This document shows positions 37,152 to 45,839 of a DNA stretch of 64,000 nt, in pieces. The translations under genes and the position numbers were made by a program. Below the pieces are notes generated by a model, which did no database searches, had not been told where the DNA came from, and saw nothing but the letters and a program-made list of their open reading frames with translations. Position 1 is the stretch's first letter. Every line of letters begins with the position of its first letter. Location: contig CALOEX010000004.1 of assembly GCA_942492555.1 (NCBI GenBank), positions 58,342 to 122,341 on the forward strand. Direction: 5' to 3'. This stretch comes from JBCCVH01 sp942492555 (GTDB taxonomy: Bacteria > Bacteroidota > Bacteroidia > Cytophagales > Amoebophilaceae).

Positions 37152-38132
37152 CTACACTGTACTTTTAAAATAGTGTAAATGCATGTTTTCCTTTACTTTT
37201 GCCAAAGTTTGCGTGGCAAGAACCCGTGCTTTTTGCGTTCCTTCCAAAAGTATTTTCATTACTAAATCAGGATTTTTTTCATAGAAAAGCCTTTTTTCCC
37301 GAATGGGACTTAGGGTTTTGGCAATGACATCAGCAACCAAAGGCTTCAGCTCTCCATAACGTATGGTACCATTTTCAAATTGTTGATTAAAATAAGCAAC
37401 AGCCTGTTCATCTGCTGAAAATTGGGCTAATAAATGAATTAAATTTTTTCCTCCACTATCATGGGTAATAGCACTTTTCACTTTTGCTTGAATGTCTGTT
37501 TCAGTATCTGAAAGTGCTATGGTATTGCCGAGACTCTTGCTCATCTTACGTCCATCCAACCCTAAAACCCTTGGAAAACTCCCAATTTTAGCCTCTGGCT
37601 CTTTGAGGGTATCACCATAAATACGGTTAAATTTGCGAACGATTTCTCTGGTTTGTTCAATCATGGGTAGTTGATCTTCACCTACTGGTACAAGATCTGC
37701 TTGAAATGCTGTTATATCGGCTGCTTGGCTAATAGGGTATCCTAAAAAGCCAAAAGTTACATCATCTTTAAAAATATTTTTTTTCTGTTGGATTTCTTCT
37801 TTTACTGTTGGGTTTCTCTTTAAACGTGCAATGGTAACTAGATTGGCATAAAAAATGGTTAGCTCTGCTATTTCAGGAATAAGAGACTGGATAAAAATAG
37901 TAGCTTTTTGAGGATCAAGCCCAACAGCAAGATTGTCTATAGCTACCTCAAAAACGCTTTTTTTCACCTTTTGTGGGTCATTGAAATTATCTGTTAAAGC
38001 CTGTACATCTGCAATCATAATATAGGTGTTATATGCTTCTTGCAAGGCAACGCGATTTTTGAGAGATCCACAAAAATGACCAATATGTAAAGGACCGGTT
38101 GGTCTATCCCCTGTCAATATGGTTTTTTTCAT
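37152..38132 (-). CDS. trpS: Tryptophanyl-tRNA synthetase
   Basis: This class I synthetase charges tRNA-Trp. The 326-residue length is typical. The HIGH motif is in DRPTGPLHIGHFCGSLKNR, and the KMSKS motif is GRKMSKSLGN. The MIADVQAL and PISQAADITAFQADLVPVGEDQ segments are family hallmarks. It begins 8 bases after the infB stop on the same strand, so the two very likely form an infB-trpS operon. Confidence 0.96.
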   Translation of the reverse strand: MKKTILTGDRPTGPLHIGHFCGSLKNRVALQEAYNTYIMIADVQALTDNFNDPQKVKKSVFEVAIDNLAVGLDPQKATIFIQSLIPEIAELTIFYANLVTIARLKRNPTVKEEIQQKKNIFKDDVTFGFLGYPISQAADITAFQADLVPVGEDQLPMIEQTREIVRKFNRIYGDTLKEPEAKIGSFPRVLGLDGRKMSKSLGNTIALSDTETDIQAKVKSAITHDSGGKNLIHLLAQFSADEQAVAYFNQQFENGTIRYGELKPLVADVIAKTLSPIREKRLFYEKNPDLVMKILLEGTQKARVLATQTLAKVKENMHLHYFKSTV

Positions 38133-38140
38133 GAGAAATT

Positions 38141-40621
38141 TTATTTAAAGGGTTTTTCCTCATAGCACTCAATGGTATCTCCTACTTTGACATCGTTGAA
38201 ATCAACCATGCTAATACCGCATTCAGTGCCTTTTTTTGATTCTTTAATAATTTCTTTTTCTCTTTTTAGCTGTCTGATAGGACCTGTATACACTTTTTCT
38301 TCACCACGTAAAACATCTATTTTTGTACCTTTTTTGATAAGTCCTTTTTGTACAACACATCCAGCAATAGTGCCGATACGTGGTATTTCAAACACTTTTA
38401 CTACATCTGCTCTACCTAGGAAGATACGTTCTAATTTTTCTTTATTGGCTGGATTCAATGCATTTTCAACTGCTTCGATAGCTTCGTATATAATGTTGCA
38501 CACCACGACTTTTACACGGTTTTTTTCTAGTAATTTTTGTGCTTTTGTATCTATTTTGGTATGGAATCCAATGACGAAGGCGTCTGCGTTGTCTGCGAGT
38601 AAAACATCGGATTCACAAATGGGTCCTACACCTCTATAGATGACTCGTACCGCTGTATATTCCTCTGTGTGCAAAGACCCTAAAATATCTGCCAAAGCTT
38701 CTACAGAACCATCTGTATCTCCTTTGATCAATACATTAAAGTAAGAGATTTCATTGCCTTCTATAAACTCTTGTTGCATACGTTGCAAAGCACTCCCATG
38801 TTGCGCACGCAATGCCTGGTCTTTGAAAATAAATTCATGATCACTACTCAAGGACCTAGCTTCTTGTTCGTTTTTTACCACCCGAAAAACCTCTCCTGCT
38901 TGCGGTGCACCATTGAGTCCCAAAACCTGTACAGGCATAGAAGGAAGACATTCTTTTACTTGTTGTCCTTGTGTGGTAAGAAGAGCTTTTATCTTTCCGA
39001 AAAAAGATCCCGCCAATAAGATATCTCCAACTTTCAAGGTGCCATGTTTAGGTATGATTGTTGATACATAGCCTTTTCCTCGCATCAAACTAGACTCAAT
39101 GATCAATCCGGTAGCAGGTTGTTCTAAATTTGCTGTTAAATCACGTAATTCTGCCTCTAACAAAACTTTTTCAAGCAGGTTATCAATTCCTTCTCCAGTT
39201 TGTGCAGAAATATTTTCACTTTGAAACTTACCGCCCCAATCCTCTACCAAAATGTTCATCATGGATAATTTTTGCTTGATGTTTTCGACATTTACACCTG
39301 GTTTATCGATTTTGTTGAATGCAAAAACTATAGGCAATCCACCCAATTGAGCATGTTTTATAGCTTCTTCTGTTTGGGGCATCACCCCATCATCCGCTGC
39401 TATTATGATTATAGCAACATCTGCTACCTGTGCACCACGCGCACGCATAGCAGTAAAAGCTTTATGCCCAGGCGTATCCAAAAATGTCATGAGTTTCCCC
39501 TCCACTTCAATTTGGTATGCTCCTATATGTTGGGTAATACCACCATGTTCTTTCTCTACTAACTTTGTTTTACGCAAATAATCCAAAAGAGAAGTTTTAC
39601 CATGATCCACGTGTCCCATCACGACTACAATAGGTGCTCGGGGTACACTCTCGGTTGCTACTTCTTCTTTTTTTTCTTGTGCCACCCATACTATTTCTAT
39701 TTGTTTTTCTAGCGATTCTGCTACTATGCTAATAGTTGATGCATCTAGCCTTTGGTTTTGTGAAACTTGAATGCCTAAATGGGTGCATGTTTCTATGATT
39801 TTATCTACGCTTACACCCAATAATAAAGCAAGGTCTTTGGTGCTTACAAATTCCGCTATTTTAATAGGAATATCGATGTTCTCTATTTTGTTTTTAGTAT
39901 ATTTTTTGTTTTTATAAGAAAATTTCTTGTTTTCTCCTGTTTTTTTATAGCTTTTAGAAAAGAATTTAGGGGATTTTTTATCTTTATTGAAAGATTTTTT
40001 AGGGGATTTTACCTCTTTTTTATCATGATGATAATGCACTATACGCTTGCGTGGTGTATGCTTGTCTTTACCCTGATCCTTATCTTTTTCTTTCTCTCGT
40101 TTTTCGTATACTTTTACAGAAGCAATTGTTTTGATGGGTTTTGTTTGAATGCTAGAGCTAATGGATTTAAAAATAGGAGGATCAGATGGTGCTGTGGGTG
40201 CTGTAGGTTTAAGTGTACGAGGAGGGACTAAAGTTGTAGGAACAGGAGGTTGTTTTGTTACTTTTGGTTTATTTGCTAATACAACCCTTCCTAAAACTTC
40301 AATTTTAGGAGGGACAGAAACATCGATATTAAGTTCACGTGTAGTTGCCACAGCTGTTTTTTCTTTTGGCTTCTCTTTTTTTTGTAAAGGAAGACTATTA
40401 GAGGAATTTTTTGTACTTTTATCTTGTTCTTCAGGAAAAAAATCCTTTTTTGCTAGCTTCATTTTTTTTGCTTCTGGCATGCTTTTTATCAGCATGTCCA
40501 ACTCGGCTAATGTCAATTTTGTATTAGGAGAATTTTTTACTTCAATTCCTAGCTTGCTAAAAAAATCTACGATCGTCTCAGTGCTAACATCTATTTTTCT
40601 TGCTATTTGATTTAAACGCAT
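38141..40621 (-). CDS. infB: Translation initiation factor IF-2
   Basis: IF-2 is the GTPase that places initiator tRNA on the ribosome. The 826-residue protein begins with an IF2_N-type helical segment (MRLNQIARKIDVSTETIVDFF), then a long charged linker rich in Lys, Pro and Ser (residues about 70-250), and a second IF2_N-like segment. The GTPase has GHVDHGKTSLLDYL (near residue 335), DTPGHKAF and FNKID, followed by domains II-IV. The short gap to trpS suggests co-transcription. The usual nusA-infB-rbfA neighbours are absent. Confidence 0.96.
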   Translation of the reverse strand: MRLNQIARKIDVSTETIVDFFSKLGIEVKNSPNTKLTLAELDMLIKSMPEAKKMKLAKKDFFPEEQDKSTKNSSNSLPLQKKEKPKEKTAVATTRELNIDVSVPPKIEVLGRVVLANKPKVTKQPPVPTTLVPPRTLKPTAPTAPSDPPIFKSISSSIQTKPIKTIASVKVYEKREKEKDKDQGKDKHTPRKRIVHYHHDKKEVKSPKKSFNKDKKSPKFFSKSYKKTGENKKFSYKNKKYTKNKIENIDIPIKIAEFVSTKDLALLLGVSVDKIIETCTHLGIQVSQNQRLDASTISIVAESLEKQIEIVWVAQEKKEEVATESVPRAPIVVVMGHVDHGKTSLLDYLRKTKLVEKEHGGITQHIGAYQIEVEGKLMTFLDTPGHKAFTAMRARGAQVADVAIIIIAADDGVMPQTEEAIKHAQLGGLPIVFAFNKIDKPGVNVENIKQKLSMMNILVEDWGGKFQSENISAQTGEGIDNLLEKVLLEAELRDLTANLEQPATGLIIESSLMRGKGYVSTIIPKHGTLKVGDILLAGSFFGKIKALLTTQGQQVKECLPSMPVQVLGLNGAPQAGEVFRVVKNEQEARSLSSDHEFIFKDQALRAQHGSALQRMQQEFIEGNEISYFNVLIKGDTDGSVEALADILGSLHTEEYTAVRVIYRGVGPICESDVLLADNADAFVIGFHTKIDTKAQKLLEKNRVKVVVCNIIYEAIEAVENALNPANKEKLERIFLGRADVVKVFEIPRIGTIAGCVVQKGLIKKGTKIDVLRGEEKVYTGPIRQLKREKEIIKESKKGTECGISMVDFNDVKVGDTIECYEEKPFK

Positions 40622-40786
40622 TGGTTTTTAATGATTAAAAGAATACAAAACACTACAATTTCCTCTATTTCCAGAGGGGAAAAATAACATGAAAACAACA
40701 GAATACAGCAATTTTTGTTAAACATATCTATCACTGCTACTATATGTTGATATTTACTTATAAAAAAAAGACATAAATGATTATTT

Positions 40787-41458
40787 TTAAACAGAAACAC
40801 CCAATGTAGCAATACTAATACACCTAGTTCCAGATGCTAATAATTGTTGCATACAAACACGCAAAGTAGCTCCTGTAGTAATCACATCATCTACTAATAA
40901 AACATGTTTGTTTTCCAATCTTGCATGTGGCGAAATAACAAAAGCATTCATCATACTTTTGAAACGTTCATCTTTATTCTTTTTTGTTTGAGTCTTTGTA
41001 TTTACAATACGGCGTAACCAATTGTTTTTGCAAGATACTGCTAATGTGTGTGATATGCCTTTTGCAAAAATATAACTTTGGTTGTAACCTCTCTCTTGCA
41101 ATCTTTTTACATGTAGGGGAACAGGAATGATCACATCGAAATTTCTTTCCAACCTTTGGCAAAAAAACCCACAATACCTACCTAGATGATACAATGCTTT
41201 TTGACGATTACCATATTTTACTTTGTGCAAAAGCTTTTGTACACTGCTTCCTTTACTAAATTGAAAAAGCGCAATAGCATGCTCTATTGGTGCTTTTCCC
41301 CAAAAACGATGTTTGACAATATCATTATCACAACCATTGGGTAAGGCTCCTAAGCAGTAGGTACACAAAACTCGCTCTTTGTAAAGCAGGGGCCTATTGC
41401 AAGCAAGACAGGCTACTGGAAAAAGCAAATGTGTAAAATCTTTTAGTATTTGGTACAT
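40787..41458 (-). CDS. ComF family protein (phosphoribosyltransferase fold)
   Basis: The 223-residue protein has an N-terminal four-cysteine cluster (CLACNRPLL and CTYCLG) and a C-terminal PRTase fold. The PRPP-binding loop reads VLLVDDVITTGATL, and the central motif is PVPLHVKRLQERGYNQS. ComF proteins are tied to DNA uptake and to late steps of DNA metabolism, but in non-competent bacteria the role is unclear. It stands alone upstream of infB by about 165 bases. Confidence 0.9.
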   Translation of the reverse strand: MYQILKDFTHLLFPVACLACNRPLLYKERVLCTYCLGALPNGCDNDIVKHRFWGKAPIEHAIALFQFSKGSSVQKLLHKVKYGNRQKALYHLGRYCGFFCQRLERNFDVIIPVPLHVKRLQERGYNQSYIFAKGISHTLAVSCKNNWLRRIVNTKTQTKKNKDERFKSMMNAFVISPHARLENKHVLLVDDVITTGATLRVCMQQLLASGTRCISIATLGVSV

Positions 41459-41537
41459 AGAAAAAAAAAGTAAACAAAAGTAGTCTATGTTATATAGCGA
41501 TTTTTATACATATGTATACGTTTTTCAAACTATATGC

Positions 41538-42020
41538 CTATTGATAATAGTTATTAGCTGAACATGTTCCGTAGGCAAGGCATAGTATAAATGAGAAAAT
41601 CATTATACCAAAAATAGTAGCAACTCCACAACAACATAAAATAATATGGACGTTTTGTCCAAAACACCCTAAGCATCTCCTACTACATCTCACGTATATT
41701 CTTGGTCTATTTTCATGGGATACAGGTGGCTCATATAGATAATCGGCGATAATTTTTGTTAAATAAGTAGGTATCCAAACATTTCCTTGCGCTCGTGTAT
41801 AGCCTCTTGCTAATAAAGACATACGATGGTAAAGTATGTTTCTACCTGTATGAGATGGTTGGTTTGTGGAGGGAATATTGTTATAGACAATGATACTACT
41901 ATCACCATTAACATTATGCTGATGTGTCAACAGTGGTAGATCATGCGTTGTGCCATGCGTTACTTGGGCAAAGATATAGGAAACGCTTATGACAATAAAA
42001 TAAAAACGTGTCATAGCCAT
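41538..42020 (-). CDS. Signal-peptide, cysteine-rich membrane protein (unknown function)
   Basis: The 160-residue product has an N-terminal leader (MTRFYFIVISVSYIFAQVTHG). A hydrophilic middle includes WIPTYLTKIIADYLYEPP, and a C-terminal cysteine-rich segment (VRCSRRCLGCFGQNV) runs into a hydrophobic helix with CCC (HIILCCCGVATIFGIMIFSF). M3 at 42014 is an alternative start. The IADYLYEPP stretch resembles the IxEIVSWTYG stretch in the 389-aa membrane protein at 48971, but too weakly to call a relation. No family is recognised. Confidence 0.6.
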   Translation of the reverse strand: MAMTRFYFIVISVSYIFAQVTHGTTHDLPLLTHQHNVNGDSSIIVYNNIPSTNQPSHTGRNILYHRMSLLARGYTRAQGNVWIPTYLTKIIADYLYEPPVSHENRPRIYVRCSRRCLGCFGQNVHIILCCCGVATIFGIMIFSFILCLAYGTCSANNYYQ

Positions 42021-42421
42021 GAGTAATAATCAGAGCAATATAGTAAACTATTTTGTATACTATAGAGTTTGGTATTTTTTAAACCTATACATCTGAAGAT
42101 TTTCCTTGCTAATATTATTGTAAAAAAGTTGGATAAACATTACCTAGAACAATGACTGTTGCAACCACTCTATTATATTTGAAAATAGATTGAATCTAGA
42201 ATCTACTATGAGATATCACATGTATTAATGCATGGTGACACAGTTGGCTAAATAGATGCACAAACACCCATGCCTGCGGGAGTAGGCAGTCGCCTATTTT
42301 TTTAATACCATTGATTTTTTTTTTGCATATTTAGATAAGCAATTTTGATTTTTTTGGGTCTCTTGTTTTTTTAATACTAAATTAGCACACAAGTTGTTAA
42401 TTAAACTATAACAAAGCATGC
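42021..42421. other. Intergenic region, 401 bp, between divergent small genes
   Basis: It separates two divergently transcribed membrane-protein genes and must carry both promoters. A small inverted repeat, TGCCT with AGGCA around GCGGGAGT, lies near 42270-42290 and is followed by a T run, but the stem is too short to call a terminator. Nothing else is recognised. Confidence 0.5.
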
Positions 42422-42775
42422 ATGGTTACTGTCATTCTTAATTTATTTAAAGTTCTTTTTAAAGTATTATTTTCTAAAAGCTTCGTGGTAGTAGGTGCTA
42501 CTGGATGTGCAGCTTATTGGTATTGGCCCAATATTCGTGAATGGGCAACATATATGCAAACCAAACTTGGAGGCATTTCCTCATTCGTAAAAGAGCATGT
42601 ATATAAATACATGCCTGCATTGGATAAATCGAAAATACAAAACGTTACACCACAAGAATGTAAGGTTTTTGGCTTAGAACTTTATATAGTAACTACCTTG
42701 GTGATATTTGTTATATTATTGTTGCTTTCCTACATACTTTATCTTCGTCTTTGTCTCCGTAGAAAAAAACGCTAA
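42422..42775 (+). CDS. Small two-helix membrane protein (unknown function)
   Basis: The 117-residue protein has hydrophobic segments at residues about 3-27 (VILNLFKVLFKVLFSKSFVV and beyond) and 85-108 (LYIVTTLVIFVILLLLSYIL). It ends in a strongly basic tail (LRLCLRRKKR). The middle is a soluble loop of about 55 residues. The basic tail after the last helix matches the positive-inside rule, placing it in the cytoplasm. No family is recognised. Repeats follow immediately downstream. Confidence 0.6.
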   Translation: MVTVILNLFKVLFKVLFSKSFVVVGATGCAAYWYWPNIREWATYMQTKLGGISSFVKEHVYKYMPALDKSKIQNVTPQECKVFGLELYIVTTLVIFVILLLLSYILYLRLCLRRKKR

Positions 42776-42896
42776 AAGACCACAAGGTCAAATATCCGAA
42801 CATTTACTATTAAAACAGCATCAAGAATAAACCATTGTTGCTATATTAAGCTATAATATTGGGAACGTTATCTTTTTTGTGTAAAACAAGACCAAT

Positions 42897-43347
42897 AAAA
42901 GTAGCATAGGTGTCGGACTCTAGCATAATAGCGGAGCTACGTGCTAGAGCAACCCGGACGTAGCGTAGCAATAAGAATGTGTATAAAAAAGGAAATTTGG
43001 AGGCCTTAAATGCAGTGAATGTTGGCTTTTTTAGGTAAAAAAACAGGTATTAGCACATTGCAGTGCAAAGCTTCTCCCTCTAGACTAGTCTATCTGATTG
43101 TAAAATCTTGTGGTTTTAGGAAGCTTAAAAAGTAGCATAGGTGTTCAGGTTCTAGCATAGTAGCAAAGCTACGTGCTAGAACCTGGACATAGCGTAGCAA
43201 TAGGAATGTGTATAAAAAAGGAAATTTGGAGGCCTAAATACAATTAATGTTGGCTTTTTTAGGTAAAAAACAGGTGTTAACACATTGCAGTGTAAAGCTT
43301 CTCCTTCTAGACTATGTCTATCTGGTTGTAAAATCTTGTGGTTTTAA
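42897..43347 (+). repeat. Degenerate 231-bp tandem duplication with palindromic core
   Basis: Copy 1 (about 42897-43121) and copy 2 (about 43128-43347) share the order AGTAGCATAGGTG, hairpin, GTGTATAAAAAAGGAAATTT, TTGGCTTTTTTAGGTAAA, then TGTAAAATCTTGTGGTTTTA. In copy 2 the hairpin is strong: CAGGTTCTAGCA pairs with TGCTAGAACCTG, with GTAGC-AAA-GCTAC inside. Copy 1 has the same hairpin with substitutions. A related palindrome lies at 34645-34695. The last 30 bases of copy 2 encode the C-terminus of the 250-aa gene on the minus strand. Copy 1 carries no supported gene. Confidence 0.88.
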
Positions 43348-44070
43348 GATGCCATGCATCAGTGTTATAAACGTTGTATTTTGCAGAAGCCAGGGTGGAA
43401 AGGTGCTGTGGCTTGCTACTTCTTTAAAGCATGTAGGTGATCCTCTCATTTTTTGGATATAGGTTGCTACCTGTTTATGATTAATGGTAATGTGCCACAG
43501 AATGCTATAGGGGGTTATTTTGATTTGGCTTTGGTCTATTTCATACCGATATGAGTTGCGGATGCCTGTGTAGTTTCTGGTGCTTGTGCAATTTCTTTTT
43601 TTGGTATTTTTTGTTCTTTGTTTGTTTTTAAGGTGCTTTGCGATGTAGTAAACGATGATGAATGTGCGAAATAGTTTCTTTTGGTTTAGTGTATGCTCTG
43701 TAGGGGTGTCACTTTGCTTTTTTTTGCCTTTGGGTTCTTCTTTTACGTTGATGCGAGAAAATTTGAGGCGCCATGTTTTTTTTGGTTTACCCTTAGGGAT
43801 TGGGGTGGTGGAGTGTGTTTGACCTTCTGCTCTTTCTTCTCCTTCTTTTCGCTCATCATCATCTGGCCCACCGGCTGTAGGATTGGTGGTTTTTGGTATA
43901 AGAAGTGTGGAGGTGAAGGGTATGAAAGGCATTTGCTTTTCAAAAGGTATAGTGTTGTTTTCTTTTTGATGGTTTAGGTTTTTTCTTTCTATGAAGAAGT
44001 AGCTTAAGGTAGTGAACAGTATGCTTATGAAGCTTGGGATAGTGAACACTATCATATATAATATGTTCAT
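43318..44070 (-). CDS. Putative membrane-anchored protein (unknown function)
   Basis: A 250-codon frame begins with a hydrophobic helix (MNILYMIVFTIPSFISILF), followed by a polar, charged, low-complexity middle (GGPDDDERKEGEERAEGQTH) and a basic C-terminal half. The last ten codons lie in the tandem-repeat copy 2. I do not recognise a family. Composition is unusual (Thr/Lys/Asn-rich), and the surrounding repeats raise the chance that this is a decayed or chimeric frame. The length without stops in an AT-rich genome favours a real gene, but with moderate confidence. Confidence 0.5.
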   Translation of the reverse strand: MNILYMIVFTIPSFISILFTTLSYFFIERKNLNHQKENNTIPFEKQMPFIPFTSTLLIPKTTNPTAGGPDDDERKEGEERAEGQTHSTTPIPKGKPKKTWRLKFSRINVKEEPKGKKKQSDTPTEHTLNQKKLFRTFIIVYYIAKHLKNKQRTKNTKKRNCTSTRNYTGIRNSYRYEIDQSQIKITPYSILWHITINHKQVATYIQKMRGSPTCFKEVASHSTFPPWLLQNTTFITLMHGILKPQDFTTR

Positions 44071-44132
44071 ATTTATATATAAACATATATTTTTAGTTTT
44101 GCAAAATTTTGGATAGATTAGGGGGTAAAATT

Positions 44133-44162
44133 GTTTTCATATTACTTTTGTTATATGAAAAC
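44133..44162. other. 10-bp inverted repeat upstream of the 250-aa gene
   Basis: GTTTTCATAT and ATATGAAAAC are separated by ten bases. The element lies about 65 bases upstream of the minus-strand start at 44070. It could be an operator or a weak hairpin; the function is unknown. Confidence 0.4.
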
Positions 44163-44175
44163 TTAAGTAGGATAA

Positions 44176-44382
44176 GGGCATTTTACAAAACTCTTGATAA
44201 ACTCCCCCTATTCGCTCGTAATTTTTCGCTATTTTCTTAGTTTTTCTTTATGAAGAAATTTTATATAAACTCTTTGAAATGAAAAATGAATAGCAAAAAA
44301 AGAAAAATAAAGGCAATGTTGCATTTTTTACTATACCATCATGTAAAGCGATTTACAAAAATGTACTTTGGCAAATGAAAAA
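44176..44382 (-). repeat. Inverted copy of the R2 and R85 dispersed repeats (copy d)
   Basis: Read on the minus strand, 44382-44288 matches R85 (including GATGGTATAG as in copy b), and 44256-44176 matches R2 at 34701-34779 (GTTTATCAAGAGTTTTGTAA). Order is the same as at 34553-34779 but orientation is opposite, so the two loci form inverted repeats about 9.4 kb apart. The palindrome between R85 and R2 in the left copy is replaced here by an unrelated AT-rich stretch. No gene is seen from 44071 to 44485. Confidence 0.85.
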
Positions 44383-44485
44383 AATAGCCATTTTCTTTAA
44401 AGCCAAACATAATAACCCTTACCTTTTCATAGGCTAGCAGAAAGCAAAACCCATCAATCTATCAAACACCTTAACATTTCCTTTT

Positions 44486-45262
44486 TTAAACAAAAGAATC
44501 TCCAAAAAGCATACAGGCATTGCGAGTTGTAGCACTAGCTACTTTTTCTAGTGTAGAACCTTTGATTTCCGCTATTTTTGCCCCAATTACAGGCAGGTAA
44601 GCAGGATGGTTTCTCTTTCCTCGATAAGGAGAAGGAGCTAAATACGGAGCGTCTGTTTCCAGTACAATATGCTCTATGTCAATAGCTTCTATAATAGGTG
44701 GAAGATGTGATTTCTTAAAGGTAACAATACCTCCAATCCCTAGGGAAAAACCTAGTTTAATAACTTGTTGCGCTTCTTCCAGAGAACCGGAAAAACAGTG
44801 AAAAACACCTCTGAGATTTTTGTTTTTTCGATCTTTTAATACATCTAACACCTCTGGAAAACTATTGCGTACATGCAATGCTAAAGGCAGGTTGTAAGCA
44901 AGTGCCCAATCGATAAAAACATGCAAGCAAGCCAATTGTTCTGGATAGCATGTTTTATCCCAATAAAGGTCTATCCCCACCTCTCCAATGGCTATAAAAG
45001 AATGTTCTTTAAACCAAGGTTCTAATGCACTCAGTTGCTGTTGGTAATCTTTTTTTACTTCACAGGGATGTAACCCTAGCATGGCACGACACATATTGGG
45101 ATATTGCTCTGTCATAGATAACATAGCAGGGATACTTTCTAGTGTTAGATTTGGTAAATACATCCGTTGCACTCCCGCTTGTATACTCTCTTGCATAACA
45201 GTAGCAATATCGTTGGTGTATTGCTCATCATATAAGTGAGCATGCGTATCAATGAACAACAT
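44486..45262 (-). CDS. tatD: TatD family metal-dependent hydrolase (DNase)
   Basis: The 258-residue TIM-barrel hydrolase shows the family metal ligands: FIDTHAHLYDEQY at the N-terminus, AIGEVGIDLYWD, LHVRN, GVFHCFSGS and LETDAPYLAPSPYRGKRNHP. TatD proteins are 3'-5' exonucleases acting in DNA repair and degradation. It lies about 175 bases downstream of ssb on the same strand, with the ssb terminator between, so it is probably transcribed separately. Confidence 0.94.
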   Translation of the reverse strand: MLFIDTHAHLYDEQYTNDIATVMQESIQAGVQRMYLPNLTLESIPAMLSMTEQYPNMCRAMLGLHPCEVKKDYQQQLSALEPWFKEHSFIAIGEVGIDLYWDKTCYPEQLACLHVFIDWALAYNLPLALHVRNSFPEVLDVLKDRKNKNLRGVFHCFSGSLEEAQQVIKLGFSLGIGGIVTFKKSHLPPIIEAIDIEHIVLETDAPYLAPSPYRGKRNHPAYLPVIGAKIAEIKGSTLEKVASATTRNACMLFGDSFV

Positions 45263-45370
45263 GGTTCTTGATTAAAGGAACAATTGTTAGTATCATTTTA
45301 AGTGATGCTAAACAGCCGAATAAAAAGCACACCACTATTTTGTATAAAAATAGTAACCTACATTTTATTA

Positions 45371-45410
45371 GGAAAAAGGTTGCAAAAGTATTCAACACTT
45401 TTGCAACCTT
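45371..45410 (-). terminator. Rho-independent terminator of ssb
   Basis: On the minus strand AAGGTTGCAAAAG pairs with CTTTTGCAACCTT (13 bp), and the 3' arm runs directly into CTTTTTCC, a short T tract. It lies about 28 bases after the ssb stop codon. On the plus strand no T tract follows. Confidence 0.85.
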
Positions 45411-45437
45411 CTATCTTTCACTTATGTATAAACCTCC

Positions 45438-45839
45438 TTAAAACGGAAGCCCATCATCTTGTGAGTCCTCTCCGTTTCCTTCGTTAGGATTATGATCAAC
45501 ATGATCTTGTCGATTCCCCAATAAAATCATTCTTCTACCTACCACTTCCGTAATTTTTTTTGTTTCTCCATTGCTATCTTCATAGCTACGGCTACGAATT
45601 TTACCCTCTATATATACTTGTCGTCCTTTAGATAAGTACTTTTCTGCTATTTCTGCAAGAGGAGACCATAAAACAACGTTATGCCATTCTGTTTGGTTTA
45701 CATTTTTTCCATCAGCTGTTTGATAGCTTTCTGTAGTTGCTAAAGAGAACTTGACTCTTTTTTTATTCGTATCCAAATCACGTACTTCAGGATCTCGACC
45801 TAAATTTCCAATTAATTGTATTTTGTTTAAACTTGCCAT
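45438..45839 (-). CDS. ssb: Single-stranded DNA-binding protein
   Basis: The 133-residue protein has the SSB OB-fold: MASLNKIQLIGNLGRDPEVR, VKFSLATTESY, EWHNVVLWSPLAEIAEKYLSK-type and GRQVYIEGKIRSRSYED segments. The acidic C-terminal tip ends DDGLPF, the protein-interaction motif used to recruit replication and repair enzymes. Length is on the short side because the linker is reduced. A terminator follows the stop. Confidence 0.95.
   Translation of the reverse strand: MASLNKIQLIGNLGRDPEVRDLDTNKKRVKFSLATTESYQTADGKNVNQTEWHNVVLWSPLAEIAEKYLSKGRQVYIEGKIRSRSYEDSNGETKKITEVVGRRMILLGNRQDHVDHNPNEGNGEDSQDDGLPF

Noticed and set aside
42262..42300. Small inverted repeat with a T run in the 42.0-42.4 kb gap, considered as a terminator
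   Set aside because: The stem is only about five base pairs and no gene ends into it; both neighbouring genes point away.
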